Assembly: GCA_037178675.1 (NCBI GenBank)
Contig: JAYMGJ010000746.1
Span: 1-18,640, forward strand
From: Scleroderma bovista
Taxonomy: Eukaryota > Basidiomycota > Agaricomycetes > Boletales > Sclerodermataceae
DNA: 18,640 nt
Direction of reading: 5' to 3'
Numbering within the stretch: the first letter of the stretch is position 1; each line of letters begins with the position of its first letter. The notes beneath the pieces are model-generated. The model was given only the letters and a program-made list of their open reading frames with translations. It was not told the DNA's origin and made no database searches. Position numbers and translations under genes: made by a program. Shown piece after piece: positions 1 through 9,276 of this stretch.

Positions 1-1056
1 CGTTTTGCGAGAGCACATCTGGAAGGGTCTCCAGCTGTATTCTTCAGAGTCGACGGAACCATACTTGAATAGCCAGAACTACTCTGAACTGTTCTCCAAT
101 CAAATCATATGTAAGCGCCCCAGTCCATATATATGTATAATATCAACTGGATATTAATCAACTTGTAGGGTTCATGGATGACACCAATGTCTACTGTGTC
201 ACCATCCACAAGACATTTGAGGGTAATTTGACCACCAAGCCTATCAGTAAGTGTTGCGCCTACGAATTATTGTGTTAAAGGTTTCAAATACTTTTTTTTC
301 AGACAGTGCTATCTTTATATTTAACCCGAGATCTGGCCAATTGTTTTTGAAGGTCATTCATACCAGCATCTGGGTGGGCCAGAAGTTGCTGCCTTGGTCC
401 GCTTGTTGCCCGTCAAAGAGCAGCCTAAGCAGGTCATTGCAACTCGCAAGGGCATGTTGGGTATGTTTCTTGCTTAATGTGTTTCATCATTCTCCATGTA
501 ACCATTCGGAACAAATATGTAGATCCCCTTGAGGTCCACTTGCTCGACTTCCCCAACATTGTCATCAAGGGTAGCGAGCTTCAACTCCCATTCCAAGCCT
601 GTATGAAGATGGAGAAGTTCGGTGACCTAATTCTGGTAGGTGCTCCATTACCAACCCTGGTGCTGTCTTTCTAAGTCAGTTCTTGTAGCATGCCACACAA
701 CCTCAGATGATTCTATTCAGTCTGTACAATGATTGGCTGAAGTCTATCTCCAGTTATACTGTGTTCTCTCATCTCATCCTATTACTTTGCGGTTTACACG
801 TCAACAATGAAAAGGCCAAGGTTATCCTACACCCAGATAAGAACATGATCACAGAGCCTCACTTCATGTGGCCATCATTTCCGATGAGGAGTGGATCAAG
901 GTTGAGGTTGCAATGAAGGATCTCATCTTGGCTGTGAGTTGGTTCATCCTTAGTATGCAACAATTGTATTGACAGTGTACAAAGGATTTCGGCGAGTGCA
1001 ACAACATTAATATTGCTTTGCTAACTGCCAGTGAGATTCACGACATCATCTTTCAG
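1..1056 (+). pseudogene. PRP8: PRP8 fragment, RNase H-like region (5' part outside window)
   Basis: PRP8 is the U5 snRNP core protein of the spliceosome. The translated pieces follow the eukaryotic PRP8 order from the end of the endonuclease-like region through the RNase H-like domain, e.g. [70 protein letters not shown] and [16 protein letters not shown]. Introns are retained at 111-168, 247-302, 461-522, 636-688 and probably 934-975. All have GT-AG ends and restore the PRP8 frame (T+GG gives the conserved Trp after NQII), so this is a genomic copy, not a processed retrocopy. It is broken: about 40 nt (13 codons plus 1 nt) are missing near 383-387, shifting the frame, and one base is missing near 880. 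It runs off the left edge and resumes after an insertion at about 1701. PRP8 identity is secure; the exact ends of the last exon are less so. Confidence 0.9.
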
Positions 1057-1700
1057 GTCATCTGCATTGATCATCACCCAGGGGATGTTCCAGCTGAGGG
1101 AGATAGTAAATCAGATGGAGAGAGGGGTGTGCCAGTATTTGGAGTGTGGGCTGAACATTGACCTGGCAACGTTGAAGGAATTCAAAGACATGGTACACAA
1201 GGATTTTCCACCCCACCACCCACTGCCATACTGTTTGCCACCCCCACCTGTGGCCTCACCCATTGCCGTCCAACGAGCAATGGTACTCTTTGCCCAGTGC
1301 ACAGTATGTGCCTTCACTGCCCTCATTCAACTCGCCCCCAGAGACTCCCTTGCCCTCATAATCTATGTTGTCACCCACCTCATCTGTGTTACCCCCCACC
1401 CCCATCAGCATCACAGATCTTTCTGCCAAGATCATGTTGGCTTCCACATCACCGGGGTACTCAAAGCTATCAGAACACGTTCATGCACCACCAACCAAAA
1501 GCAAGATGTTTGCCTTCACCCCCCCCTGGCAGTATGGTAATATTTTACATATACACCTCTCACTTGTCAGTTGCATCTAGAGCAGGTTTTCTTCTTGACA
1601 AAAAAGCCAGATATTGTACACGGTGGTGTCACCAACCTGGCCCCACAATTCGTTATTCAACAGACAAGAATTGCTATGTATACCCCACCTCTACATCGCA
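1057..1700 (+). pseudogene. Cyclin-like gene fragment inserted inside the PRP8 copy
   Basis: This stretch lies between two halves of PRP8 that are adjacent in the normal protein (TASEIHDIIF and TPSVQQRQLAELEKG), so it is an insertion. Its first part reads LREIVNQMERGVCQYLECGL, then NIDLATLKEFKDMVHKDF. That resembles the end of the cyclin box in fungal PHO80/PCL-type (Pho85) cyclins, which have the pattern EINQMER-x-C-x-YL-x-W-x-L. A long Pro/His/Ser-rich tail follows, readable in more than one frame, with a further piece (HAPPTKSKMFAFTPP) like the low-complexity C-tail of such cyclins. No start, no N-terminal cyclin box and no single frame through the piece are present, so it is not functional. 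A possible intron lies near 1533-1570. The last 130 bp are not recognised. The cyclin assignment comes from recall of the family, so it is moderate; the insertion itself is well supported. Confidence 0.55.
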
Positions 1701-2438
1701 TTTCATCATCACACCCTCAGTGCAACAACGGCAATTGGCGGAACTTGAGAAGGGCACCAAGGCACAGGGCCAGGTCACCGCCATTCAGACGTAAGTTGAT
1801 GCATGCCACATCTTCGAGTAAAGCTAATGCCTTTCCATAGCCAAATGACTAACGTCCATGGTGATACCATACAGACTGTGACAACTACCAATTACGAACA
1901 ACAGGTCTTCAGCAGCAAGTCAGACTGGTGTGTCCGTGCAATCTCTGCTACACATCTCTCTCTTCGCCTACAGCACATTTACATGTCCAATGATGACGTG
2001 AAAGACGACACTGGATCTTACACATATGTCCTGCCAAAGAACATTCTGTGCACCTTCATTACCACTGCGGACCTTCAAACCCAGGTGGCTGCATTCCTGT
2101 ACAGAGTTCCCCCCTCCCCCCCTGATAACAAACACATCAAGGAAATTAGGGCAATAACTTGGCCACCTCAGCGTGGAATCAATGACACTGTTGAACCTCC
2201 CTCACACCTTCCCAGGGACAACTTCTTACTAAAAGACCTTGACCCTCTCAGTGGGTGGATCAAGACTCAGGCACTTGAGCTTAACCACCTCTCACCTACC
2301 GATGTTATGACACATGCCAAGGTGATGGCTGAGCACTCTGAATGTGGTCCATCGTCAATATGTATCACCACCTTGTTCACGCCAGGCCCCATCTCGCTAT
2401 CCTCATATTCCCTTATGGTACTTGGATTTGCTAGTCAG
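1701..2438 (+). pseudogene. PRP8: PRP8 fragment, Jab1/MPN-like region, truncated at 3' end
   Basis: The PRP8 copy resumes with QQRQLAELEKGTKAQGQVTA, has an intron at 1791-1840 (phase and splice sites intact), then continues through YEQQVFSSKSDWCVRAISAT and NDDVKDDTGSYTYVLPKNIL into the Jab1/MPN-like domain. That domain normally binds and regulates the Brr2 helicase. The frame from 1841 stays open beyond the homology, but it differs from PRP8 by several whole-codon insertions (in VKDDTGSYTY, VPPSPPDN and DPLSGWI) and many substitutions. Homology stops near GFASQ at about 2438, about 100 residues before the normal PRP8 C terminus, and the XPG-like gene begins about 75 bp later. The copy lacks its 5' part (out of view), contains an insertion and has frameshifts upstream, so it cannot encode PRP8. 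I infer a relic copy; the functional gene should be elsewhere. Confidence 0.88.
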
Positions 2439-2513
2439 GCCACCTCACAGCCCCTGATTACAAATCACAGCGCGTGTGCATCCAGCCCCTTGAGCCTTTT
2501 CAATATGAGCACC

Positions 2514-4112
2514 ATGGGAATTGATGGATTATGGATGGTAAGTCAGCCGTGCTGACTTGTGTTGAGAGCCAACTAATGCTTCCAGGTTGTTGCACCTGCT
2601 GTGAGTCAATGCGCACTGGACGAGTTTGTCGTTAGTGAGGGCTTTCGCCCACTCAATACAGGGGATGCCCCACAGCTCATGCGTGTTGGATTTAATGCAA
2701 GGTAAGGTGCATGCTGAATTGCATCCAGGACATAAAACTGACTTACAATGGTCTACATAGCCTCTGGATGCATGCCACTTGTGACGTTAACAACATGAGC
2801 ACCAGTGAATCCCCTGAGATCCAAACCATATTTTATCTCCTTGTCACCATCTCACAGATGTTACTCCACGCTCACTTTGTCTTCGACAGACCACGAATGC
2901 CAAGATGGGCGTGTGGAAAGCACAAGAGTGCACCCCATTTCCTTACACAATGCTTTCAAGAACTACTTTCCACCTTTGGATTTACCTGGCATGAGGTACA
3001 TTCATTGCTGCAACAGCTGCTGCAAGTGCTGACATCTTCCCAAGGCCCCTGGTGAAGCTGAAGCTGAACTTGCCAAGCTCAATGCCCTCAGCACCATTGA
3101 TGCCATTGTGTCAGATGACAGTGATGTGCTTGTGTTCGGTGCGTCATGTGTTATTCAGAGGTAAGTCAGTTTACTGGTTTTCAATGTTAGCAAAGCTGAT
3201 GGACAATAGCTCCCTGTGACACAAACATTACGAAGTGGTCGATGTTTTCACTGAAGATGCATTGAAGTATGGCACCCACCTCAGCCGAGGTGGGTTACTG
3301 CTTATTGCGCTTATGAGCCGTGGTGACTGCAGTGTATGTCGTTGGGCTAGGTGACACGCTCTTACATGCTGCAAACACACTCCCCTTACTTGAATTCGTC
3401 TCAACATTCCTTGTTGATTGGCAGAAGGAGTTGTGTAGGGTTCTTATGTTGGATCCCCTTGGAATCCTGCAGTGCAAATATTGTGATCTTGCTCATGTCA
3501 TTCAGGGCATGACTGACTTCCCTGATCCTGTTATCATTGCAAACTATTTGTCCCCTTTGACCTCATGGTTGAAGAATGAGCCTGACCTTTCTGACTTGGC
3601 AACATGTCGTCAGCCTGACCTGACAGCTATCAGCCGATTCTGTGTACAGCGTTTCTCTTGGTCCACAGAAGCGGTCCTCAAAAATTTGAGTGGTGTTTGG
3701 ACTGCTGTGGTCATTCGAGCGCTCTGTCAGGTAAGCTACCAATGTTGTTACAAGAAAGGCAGCTGATGTTTCCATCAAGCTCCCTCAACCATGCAACATG
3801 GCCTTTATGTTTTCACTTGCTGATCTTCACATTGTAACCTCACATCAGAAGTCGACACCTGCTCAGCCACTTACTGTATATAATGTGTCTGTTCAGAATG
3901 TATCGCTTCATGCAGCGACCATGTTTGGCATTTCAGGACATGTTGGCACAGCTCAAAAACCTCTAATTGCAGCCCAGCATGTTCACGCTATGGAAATACC
4001 AGCCTGTGTGGTTGACTATGGCGCACCCCATCTATCACAGGGCTCTCAAGTCACTGGTCATAAGATGGTGTTGGTACGTGGCCTCGATATCGTGGAGGTG
4101 GAAACTTGTTAA
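2514..4112 (+). pseudogene. XPG/Rad2-family (GEN1/YEN1-like) endonuclease, degenerate
   Basis: The family cuts flap, bubble or Holliday-junction DNA. The ATG at 2514 gives the family-typical MGIDGLW; another ATG lies at 2505. Introns at 2538-2585, 2702-2760, 2996-3044, 3161-3209 and probably 3731-3779 join the XPG-N domain (LWMHATCD, FVFDRPRMPRWACGKHK) to the XPG-I domain (APGEAEAELAKLNAL, IVSDDSDVLVFGASCVI). The helix-hairpin region follows (THLSRGGLLLIALMS), then a C-terminal part (LLHAANTLPLLEFVSTFLVD, QRFSWSTEAVLK, EIPACVVDYGAP). Defects: the first catalytic Asp of the usual G-I-D-A-S is Asn (codon 2694-2696); an in-frame TGA lies at 3217-3219; the GGDY motif reads RGDC; and a frameshift with loss of several residues lies at about 3330-3345. 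The acidic residues of XPG-I are still present. The C-terminal limit (TGA at 4110-4112) is uncertain. Confidence 0.8.
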
Positions 4113-4413
4113 TCCCACCTGCAAACACCAATGCCTCTCGAGAAAGAAAATGAAGTTGGAATTATATATGAGAAAAATGGTGTTATGGATCTCACAGTTT
4201 CGGATTGAAAAGTTGTCAGGAGGGTCTTAAATATTGTCATAGCAACAGTAGACTTGACGAAGATCTGTATCTCATTAGATTTTTTCTTGACCTTGTTGAA
4301 TGTCAGACTTTGTGTCGTACTCGCATTTCAAATGTTGTGAACCATCTCTTGACTACTCCCAGTACTGTAAACCCCCTGGCTACCTCAACACTCAAACTAC
4401 ATGCAACGGACAT
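4113..4413. other. Spacer between XPG-like and Crypton genes
   Basis: An AT-rich stretch of 301 bp with no recognisable domain in any frame. It could hold the Crypton promoter or one Crypton terminus, but I see no clear TATA box, inverted repeat or direct repeat that would fix an end. Confidence 0.4.
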
Positions 4414-7040
4414 ATGGCGAGGCAAAAGGCATCTGTCAAGAAACAACCTGTGGTTCCCAAGTCTCCAACAAAGTCCAAGAAGAAGACACAAGGACCAGAG
4501 AGCTCAACATTAGAACAGGTTAAGCAGATCTCACAGGAGGGTAAAGACATGCACCTACAGTCCGACCAGACCAAGAAGGCCTATGCTGGACATGTCCGTC
4601 GAGGGCATGAGTGGCTGCAGAGTGTCATTAGTGGTGAAAATGATACTTCTGGCAGCAGTCTTGAAGACTTCAAGGACCCAGAATTCAAACATGCATTTGA
4701 AGACATACCAAATAGGTTCTCTGCCAAGGCACTCTCCTTGTACTTGTCATTGAAAGGGTTCAGCCAAGAGCAGGGTCAGAGCACAGTTGAAGGTGTGCAT
4801 GCAGCCTACAAAAAGCTGTGGGACAACATGTGAGTTTCAATTGCCTTATGCTTCAATGAATTAATGTGGCCATGTCATTAGTGATGGTGACACCTACTGT
4901 AATAAATGGCATCGTAATGATGCACAACAGTGATGGGAAGGGAACCCTGCAAACTCAGCAGACATTGCAGATATCATGACAGCAGTCAAACACAAAATAG
5001 GTGCCGAAGGAGCTGACCGCATGCATTCATCTGCGATGAAGAGAGAGCATATGGATAAGATTCTCATGTGGACGAAATCAACTTGTACAGAAATTGGAAG
5101 CACATTGAATTTCCTCAGCATCATGCTAACTAAGGGAAGGCTTTTACCCAGCGCATGTGGCATCAGTGACAGCACAAAGAGGCAGATCACGAAATACCTT
5201 CAATTCCTTGCCTTTACTTCCACAGCTTGGACAATCTGGAGCAGGTATGACATTAATTCAGATGACTCTATTGATCTGTCTTGGCTTACCAAATAATTTT
5301 GGCAGGTGCTTCAAGCTTGTGAAGCTCAAATGCGAAGATATTTGAATGGATGTCTCACAGGTGGACTTTGTCCTTCTCAAATATCTACAGGGAGCGGATG
5401 ATACCTTAACTGATAGTGATCACAAAGTTTATTATGAGATCCATCTAAAGAATAGGAAGGGATGGAAAAAAAAGACTGACAAGGGTAACCGAGAAATAGA
5501 CCTACAAAGTAAGTTGCTTGAGATCTGATGCAGCTACTGTCCTAATGCTGCTGCTGTAGGTAATCGTTACAAGATATACCCACGACCTGACTTGATGGCC
5601 TGTGACTTGTTTTTCTGGCTGCTCATTTGGATGAGGTGGCTAGAGTATGCACATCTTGGCTGTCCAATGGCGGATGGAGACTTTATCTTCCCTGCAATTG
5701 GTGCAAATGGAGCTGTGTACCCTGGTGAACCAATATCGCATGATAAGATCCAGAAATACATCAATGAAGTGACGACAGGCAGTTGTATTGAAGGCAATTT
5801 CTCAACGCATTGTTTCCGATGGGGGGGCACAATATCAGTTCATCCAGGCATGTGGAGAAGAAAAATGGGACTTGGATGTGGCTCAATGGTGGGGCGGATG
5901 GGCAGAGGGGGAGCACGTTGAGTATTGAGTTTCCTTTCTTGTCTTTTTTTCTTTTGACATCATTACCATTGCACTTGCAGAACTACACCCTGATCCATTA
6001 CCTTTTGGACGAACTACATTATTACCAGCACAATTATAGTGACGCATTGCAGCGTCCCTGTTGAAGTGACGCTGATATGTCACTCATTGCTGACCGTGCT
6101 CTTCTAGCACCAGCCTCAAGAGAGGAACTTTGTTCCTTCCATTCATCGGTAACCACAGATTTGAGGGAGATCTGCAACGCAGTCGCAACCTTGGACAACT
6201 CTATGTCCACTGTGTGTACCAAGGTTGGGCACATTGAAGACATGCTGGGCAATGTCACAAATTCTCTCCATGGTCTCACTGAAGCCATCATTACACGCTC
6301 GGGCCCCCTACCTAGTACAACAAGTATTGGCAATTATTCCCCAGCTTTTGGTACTAGAGGTATGCTGTTTAAATTTGCCTCTCTTCATTGTTGATTTCTT
6401 ACTTTGAGTGGACTGTGCATGTGTGACAGAGCCCGGTGCCCTCCTGATAAGTCTAGTACCTGTTCTGAGTCCACCGGTTGTCCCAGTGCCTGAGAGAAAC
6501 TTTGTTGGCCCACAACACTTTTCATTCACTTGCACATCTGTGCAACTACCAGTCACCCAGCCACCACCAGTCGCTTCCGAAAGTAGCTACTCTGAATGCC
6601 AAAGTCTCATCGTCATTCCTGACGTGCCTGGTCATAGGACAAGAACCCCAGTGAGGGAAGGGTGGAGGATCATTGTCCGACACTGGCTGGAAGGTGACCC
6701 ACAACTAAAGTTGTATATTCCCCTCAAAGATTGGCCATACAAGTACACACACAGATCCAACCACAAGTGGCAATCCAAGTACAACCAGCGGTGGACAATT
6801 GCAACCAAATTCCTTGAGCGGTGAGTGCCTACTCCCTCAATTTTCTTAATATCATGTCAATGCTCACTGACATGTTCACTCAGGTACAATAGCAACGAGG
6901 AGGAATTTATTCAGGCGTATGGGGATGCCATCGAGAAGGGCATTGCAGCGCTCTTCAGAGCCATCACCCACACTCGCCAGGTTCAAGGAAATGCAGAGGT
7001 TCAAGGCCATTGTCAGGCTTCCCACGCTGCCCAGCAGTGA
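4414..7040 (+). pseudogene. Crypton-type tyrosine recombinase with GCR1_C domain, degenerate
   Basis: Cryptons are fungal DNA transposons moved by a tyrosine recombinase. The ATG at 4414 starts MARQKASVKKQP, a basic N terminus. Introns at 4830-4881, 5245-5305, 5509-5559, 5917-5980, 6360-6429 and 6821-6883 (GT-AG) join one frame. Seen in order: a SAM-like core-binding region (AYAGHVRRGHEWLQSV, GQSTVEGVHAAYKKLWDN); catalytic box I R-C-F-K-L-x-x-L-x-x-x-D with its Arg codon split by the 5245 intron; box II T-H-C-F-R (5805-5819); WWGGWAEGEH (His 5914-5916); the likely nucleophile Tyr in HYLLDEL (5999-6001); a coiled-coil-like stretch (about 6110-6300); and a GCR1_C-type DNA-binding domain (GWRIIVRHWLEGDP, LKDWPYKYTH, IATKFLER-YNSNEEEF). 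Defects: TGA at 4931, 5343 and 6062, and a 2-nt loss right after box II Arg (about 5820). The extreme C terminus could lie in either of two frames near 6919-7050. Confidence 0.85.
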
Positions 7041-7352
7041 CGACGACAGTGACCAGCAATCTTTTTCATTTTTCATTTTGGTTTTTCAACTAGACATTTC
7101 CTTCCTGTACCCTAGAGTCACTACTGCTGCATTGCTTTTTCTGTCCCTCTGATGAGTCTGGTGATCCCACAGTGAGCCGCCAAATTGAGTTTTTTCGTCC
7201 CTTGGCCTTCAGACAGTCTCACTCGGCCTGAACCCAGCACCCGTTCCGTTCCGTCGAGCACTCCGTCGATCACGCCTGTCATGGCTCATGCTCACTGATG
7301 CTCATGGACTTATGGCAATGATGCCATCCCAGCGAGGCACCCCCATGCCGAC
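7041..7352. other. Non-coding stretch between Crypton gene and Copia element
   Basis: It holds a T-rich run (7063-7090), plausibly the Crypton 3' UTR, and then GC-richer unique sequence with CpG clusters. No gene, tRNA or transposon terminus recognised. Confidence 0.4.
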
Positions 7353-7357
7353 ATGGG
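7353..7357. repeat. Left target-site duplication of Copia element (ATGGG)
   Basis: The five bases immediately left of the TG of the left LTR are identical to the five bases immediately right of the CA of the right LTR (17659-17663). This fixes both ends of the element and is the usual duplication length for Copia integrases. Confidence 0.92.
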
Positions 7358-7634
7358 TGTTGAAGCAATACCTATATACATAGAGGAACTGCTACTCCAA
7401 CTCACCTGTTGGGTGGAGTGCACAACCTGAGATGATAGCGGTAGCTGGTCAAGAGCTGTTTTTTATTATATAAGCAATGAATGCTGTTTATATACAACAA
7501 ATAGTGTGATGCGTGACATGTGACACATAACATCTACTCTACAGAGGACTATTACTAAGTCTACACTAATATGGGTCGCAGTCTTGTGCACACTTTGTCA
7601 ATGCTTTACGCCGGGTGCACATGTGACTTCAACA
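7358..7634 (-). repeat. Copia 3' LTR (277 bp)
   Basis: Starts TGTTGAAGC and ends CTTCAACA, so it has a short inverted repeat (TGTTGAAG/CTTCAACA). On the minus strand it carries a TATA box (complement of TTTATATA at 7487-7494) followed by AATAAA (complement of 7462-7467). It differs from the other LTR by about 14 substitutions plus length changes in a TG-rich stretch near 7500-7520. Confidence 0.95.
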
Positions 7635-7643
7635 CTCCCCCTC
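7635..7643 (-). promoter_or_regulatory. Polypurine tract
   Basis: The minus strand reads GAGGGGGAG immediately before the 3' LTR, the expected place and composition for the plus-strand DNA primer. Confidence 0.85.
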
Positions 7644-7680
7644 GCTGTGCTGCACATAGAGCACTTAAGCAAATAAAGCG

Positions 7681-9270
7681 CTAGATGCTGCCAGAGGGAA
7701 ATTGTAAGCCTAATTGAGCTCTGAACTTCATGAATTTCTTGCGGGGCAAGTTCTTGGTGAGCAGATCAGCAGGATTCTCAGCACCATCAATGAAGAATAG
7801 TTCCATGTTACCTTTCGCGACTGACTCGTGGATTCCGTGGTAGCGGATGTCGATGTGCTTGGAGCAAGGCTCCATTACAGGGTTGGATGCCATGAATATG
7901 GACCCCTGATTATCACCGCAAATCGGGATAGCTTTCAGCTTATAGCCGAGCTCACCAAGTAAACTCCGAATCCAGGTAACTTGGCGAGTGCAGTCGCTCA
8001 AAGCCATGTATTCGGCCTCAGTGGACGAGTACGCAATAGTCTTCTGCGCACGAGAAGTCCAACTGATCAAGCCATCTGCAAGCTTCAGGTAGAAACCTGT
8101 TTGCGAGAGGCGAGAGGTAGGGTCTGATCCCCAATCTGAGTCTATGCATGCAATCAGGCCAGCACCAGATCCACCGTTGTATACTAGGGAGTATGAAGGC
8201 ATCCCAATTAGATAGCGACAGATATATAGCGCTTTGTTTAGGTGGTCCTGAGAGGGATTCATGGCATGGCGCGAGACATGGGTGACTGCAAAAGCAATGT
8301 CGGGCCTAGTACCTAACATAAGGTACAGGAGGGACCCAATGACCATCTGGAAATGGGAGTGGAGTTCTGCATCAACAGGCTCTGTATTTTTGGTGGCATA
8401 GTAGCCAGCCAGCAGTGGGGTGCTTGCGGACTTTGCATTGAGCATGCCGCAGCATTCAATGACCTTTTGTAGGTACGCACATTGGTCCAAGTGGATAGCA
8501 CAACCTTTGCGAGTGATTCGCATTTGGAGGAACTCCTTAGGTTCTCCAAGGTCTCTGCACTCCCATTTGCGCATGAACTGCGCTTTGATGGCATCAACAA
8601 CAGCCTTGTTAGGGCTGCAGAATAAAGCATCGTCAACGTAGATGATACCAATGACAATGTTGGTGCCTTTCTTCTTGTAGAAGAAGATGCCTGCTTCAGA
8701 CTTAAGGTGCTCAAACCTGAGCTCCTTGAGAGACTCATCGAGTGTGCACCACCAAGCTAGGCCAGCCTGTTTAAGGCCATAGAGGGCATGCCAGAGGCAG
8801 AGCACTTTGCGCTCTTGCCTGGGAACTGCAAACCCTTTGGGTTGTTCCATGTAGATCTCTTCGTCGAGCTTGCCATACAAGTAGGCACTCCGAACGTCAA
8901 GTCCAGTGATATACCAATTCTCAAGTGTGGCAAGCACAAGCATGAGGCGCACTGTTTCAAAGTGCACGACTGGTGAGAAGACCTGGTCGAAATCTAATCC
9001 CTTGACCTGGGAGAAGCCTTTCACTACTAAGCAGGCTTTCTTGCGGCCATCTGACTTGACATCGAGGACCCATCGATTCTTAATGACCTTCCGGTCTCGG
9101 GGATGGTCAACTAGCTCAAAGACTTTGCGCTTTCGCAGCACGTCGAGCTCTTCTTGGCAAGCAAGTTGCCAGAGTTTCTGCTCAGCTTGGGGTAAGCGAG
9201 CGATGTCCTTGTAGGACCAGTTGCAGACACTCTCATATTGAGGCTCACGGGTTTCGAGGGCTTTGCCCAT
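7681..9270 (-). CDS. Copia reverse transcriptase / RNase H (intact part of pol)
   Basis: A 529-residue frame ending in TAG. The RT copies the element RNA to DNA and the RNase H removes the RNA. Visible motifs: ELVDHPRDRKVIKNRWVLDV (start of the RVT_2 domain), FSPVVHFETVRLMLVLA, GLDVRSAYLYGKLDEEIYMEQP (carrying a catalytic Asp), LYGLKQAGLAWW, and the active-site box IIYVDDALF at about residues 210-218. RNase H acidic residues appear in CIDSDWGSD, SSTEAEYMALSD and GDNQGSIFMA, with KHIDIRYHGIHE and ENPADLLTK near the end. The ATG at 9270 is an internal Met of pol: the frame continues upstream through a single TGA at 9277-9279, so this is the downstream part of a polyprotein rather than a separate gene. 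All RT and RH catalytic residues are present, the least decayed part of the element. Confidence 0.93.
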   Translation of the reverse strand: MGKALETREPQYESVCNWSYKDIARLPQAEQKLWQLACQEELDVLRKRKVFELVDHPRDRKVIKNRWVLDVKSDGRKKACLVVKGFSQVKGLDFDQVFSPVVHFETVRLMLVLATLENWYITGLDVRSAYLYGKLDEEIYMEQPKGFAVPRQERKVLCLWHALYGLKQAGLAWWCTLDESLKELRFEHLKSEAGIFFYKKKGTNIVIGIIYVDDALFCSPNKAVVDAIKAQFMRKWECRDLGEPKEFLQMRITRKGCAIHLDQCAYLQKVIECCGMLNAKSASTPLLAGYYATKNTEPVDAELHSHFQMVIGSLLYLMLGTRPDIAFAVTHVSRHAMNPSQDHLNKALYICRYLIGMPSYSLVYNGGSGAGLIACIDSDWGSDPTSRLSQTGFYLKLADGLISWTSRAQKTIAYSSTEAEYMALSDCTRQVTWIRSLLGELGYKLKAIPICGDNQGSIFMASNPVMEPCSKHIDIRYHGIHESVAKGNMELFFIDGAENPADLLTKNLPRKKFMKFRAQLGLQFPSGSI

Positions 9271-9276
9271 CAGGTA

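Noticed and set aside
1111..1447. Minus-strand open frames opposite the cyclin-like fragment
   Set aside because: Low-complexity Gly-rich complements of the Pro-rich plus strand; no independent support.
3778..4230. Separate small gene(s) after the XPG-like region
   Set aside because: One frame (LADLHIVTSHQKSTP, EIPACVVDYGAP) fits the C-terminal part of XPG-like proteins, so I merged it with that gene; the other frames show nothing recognisable.
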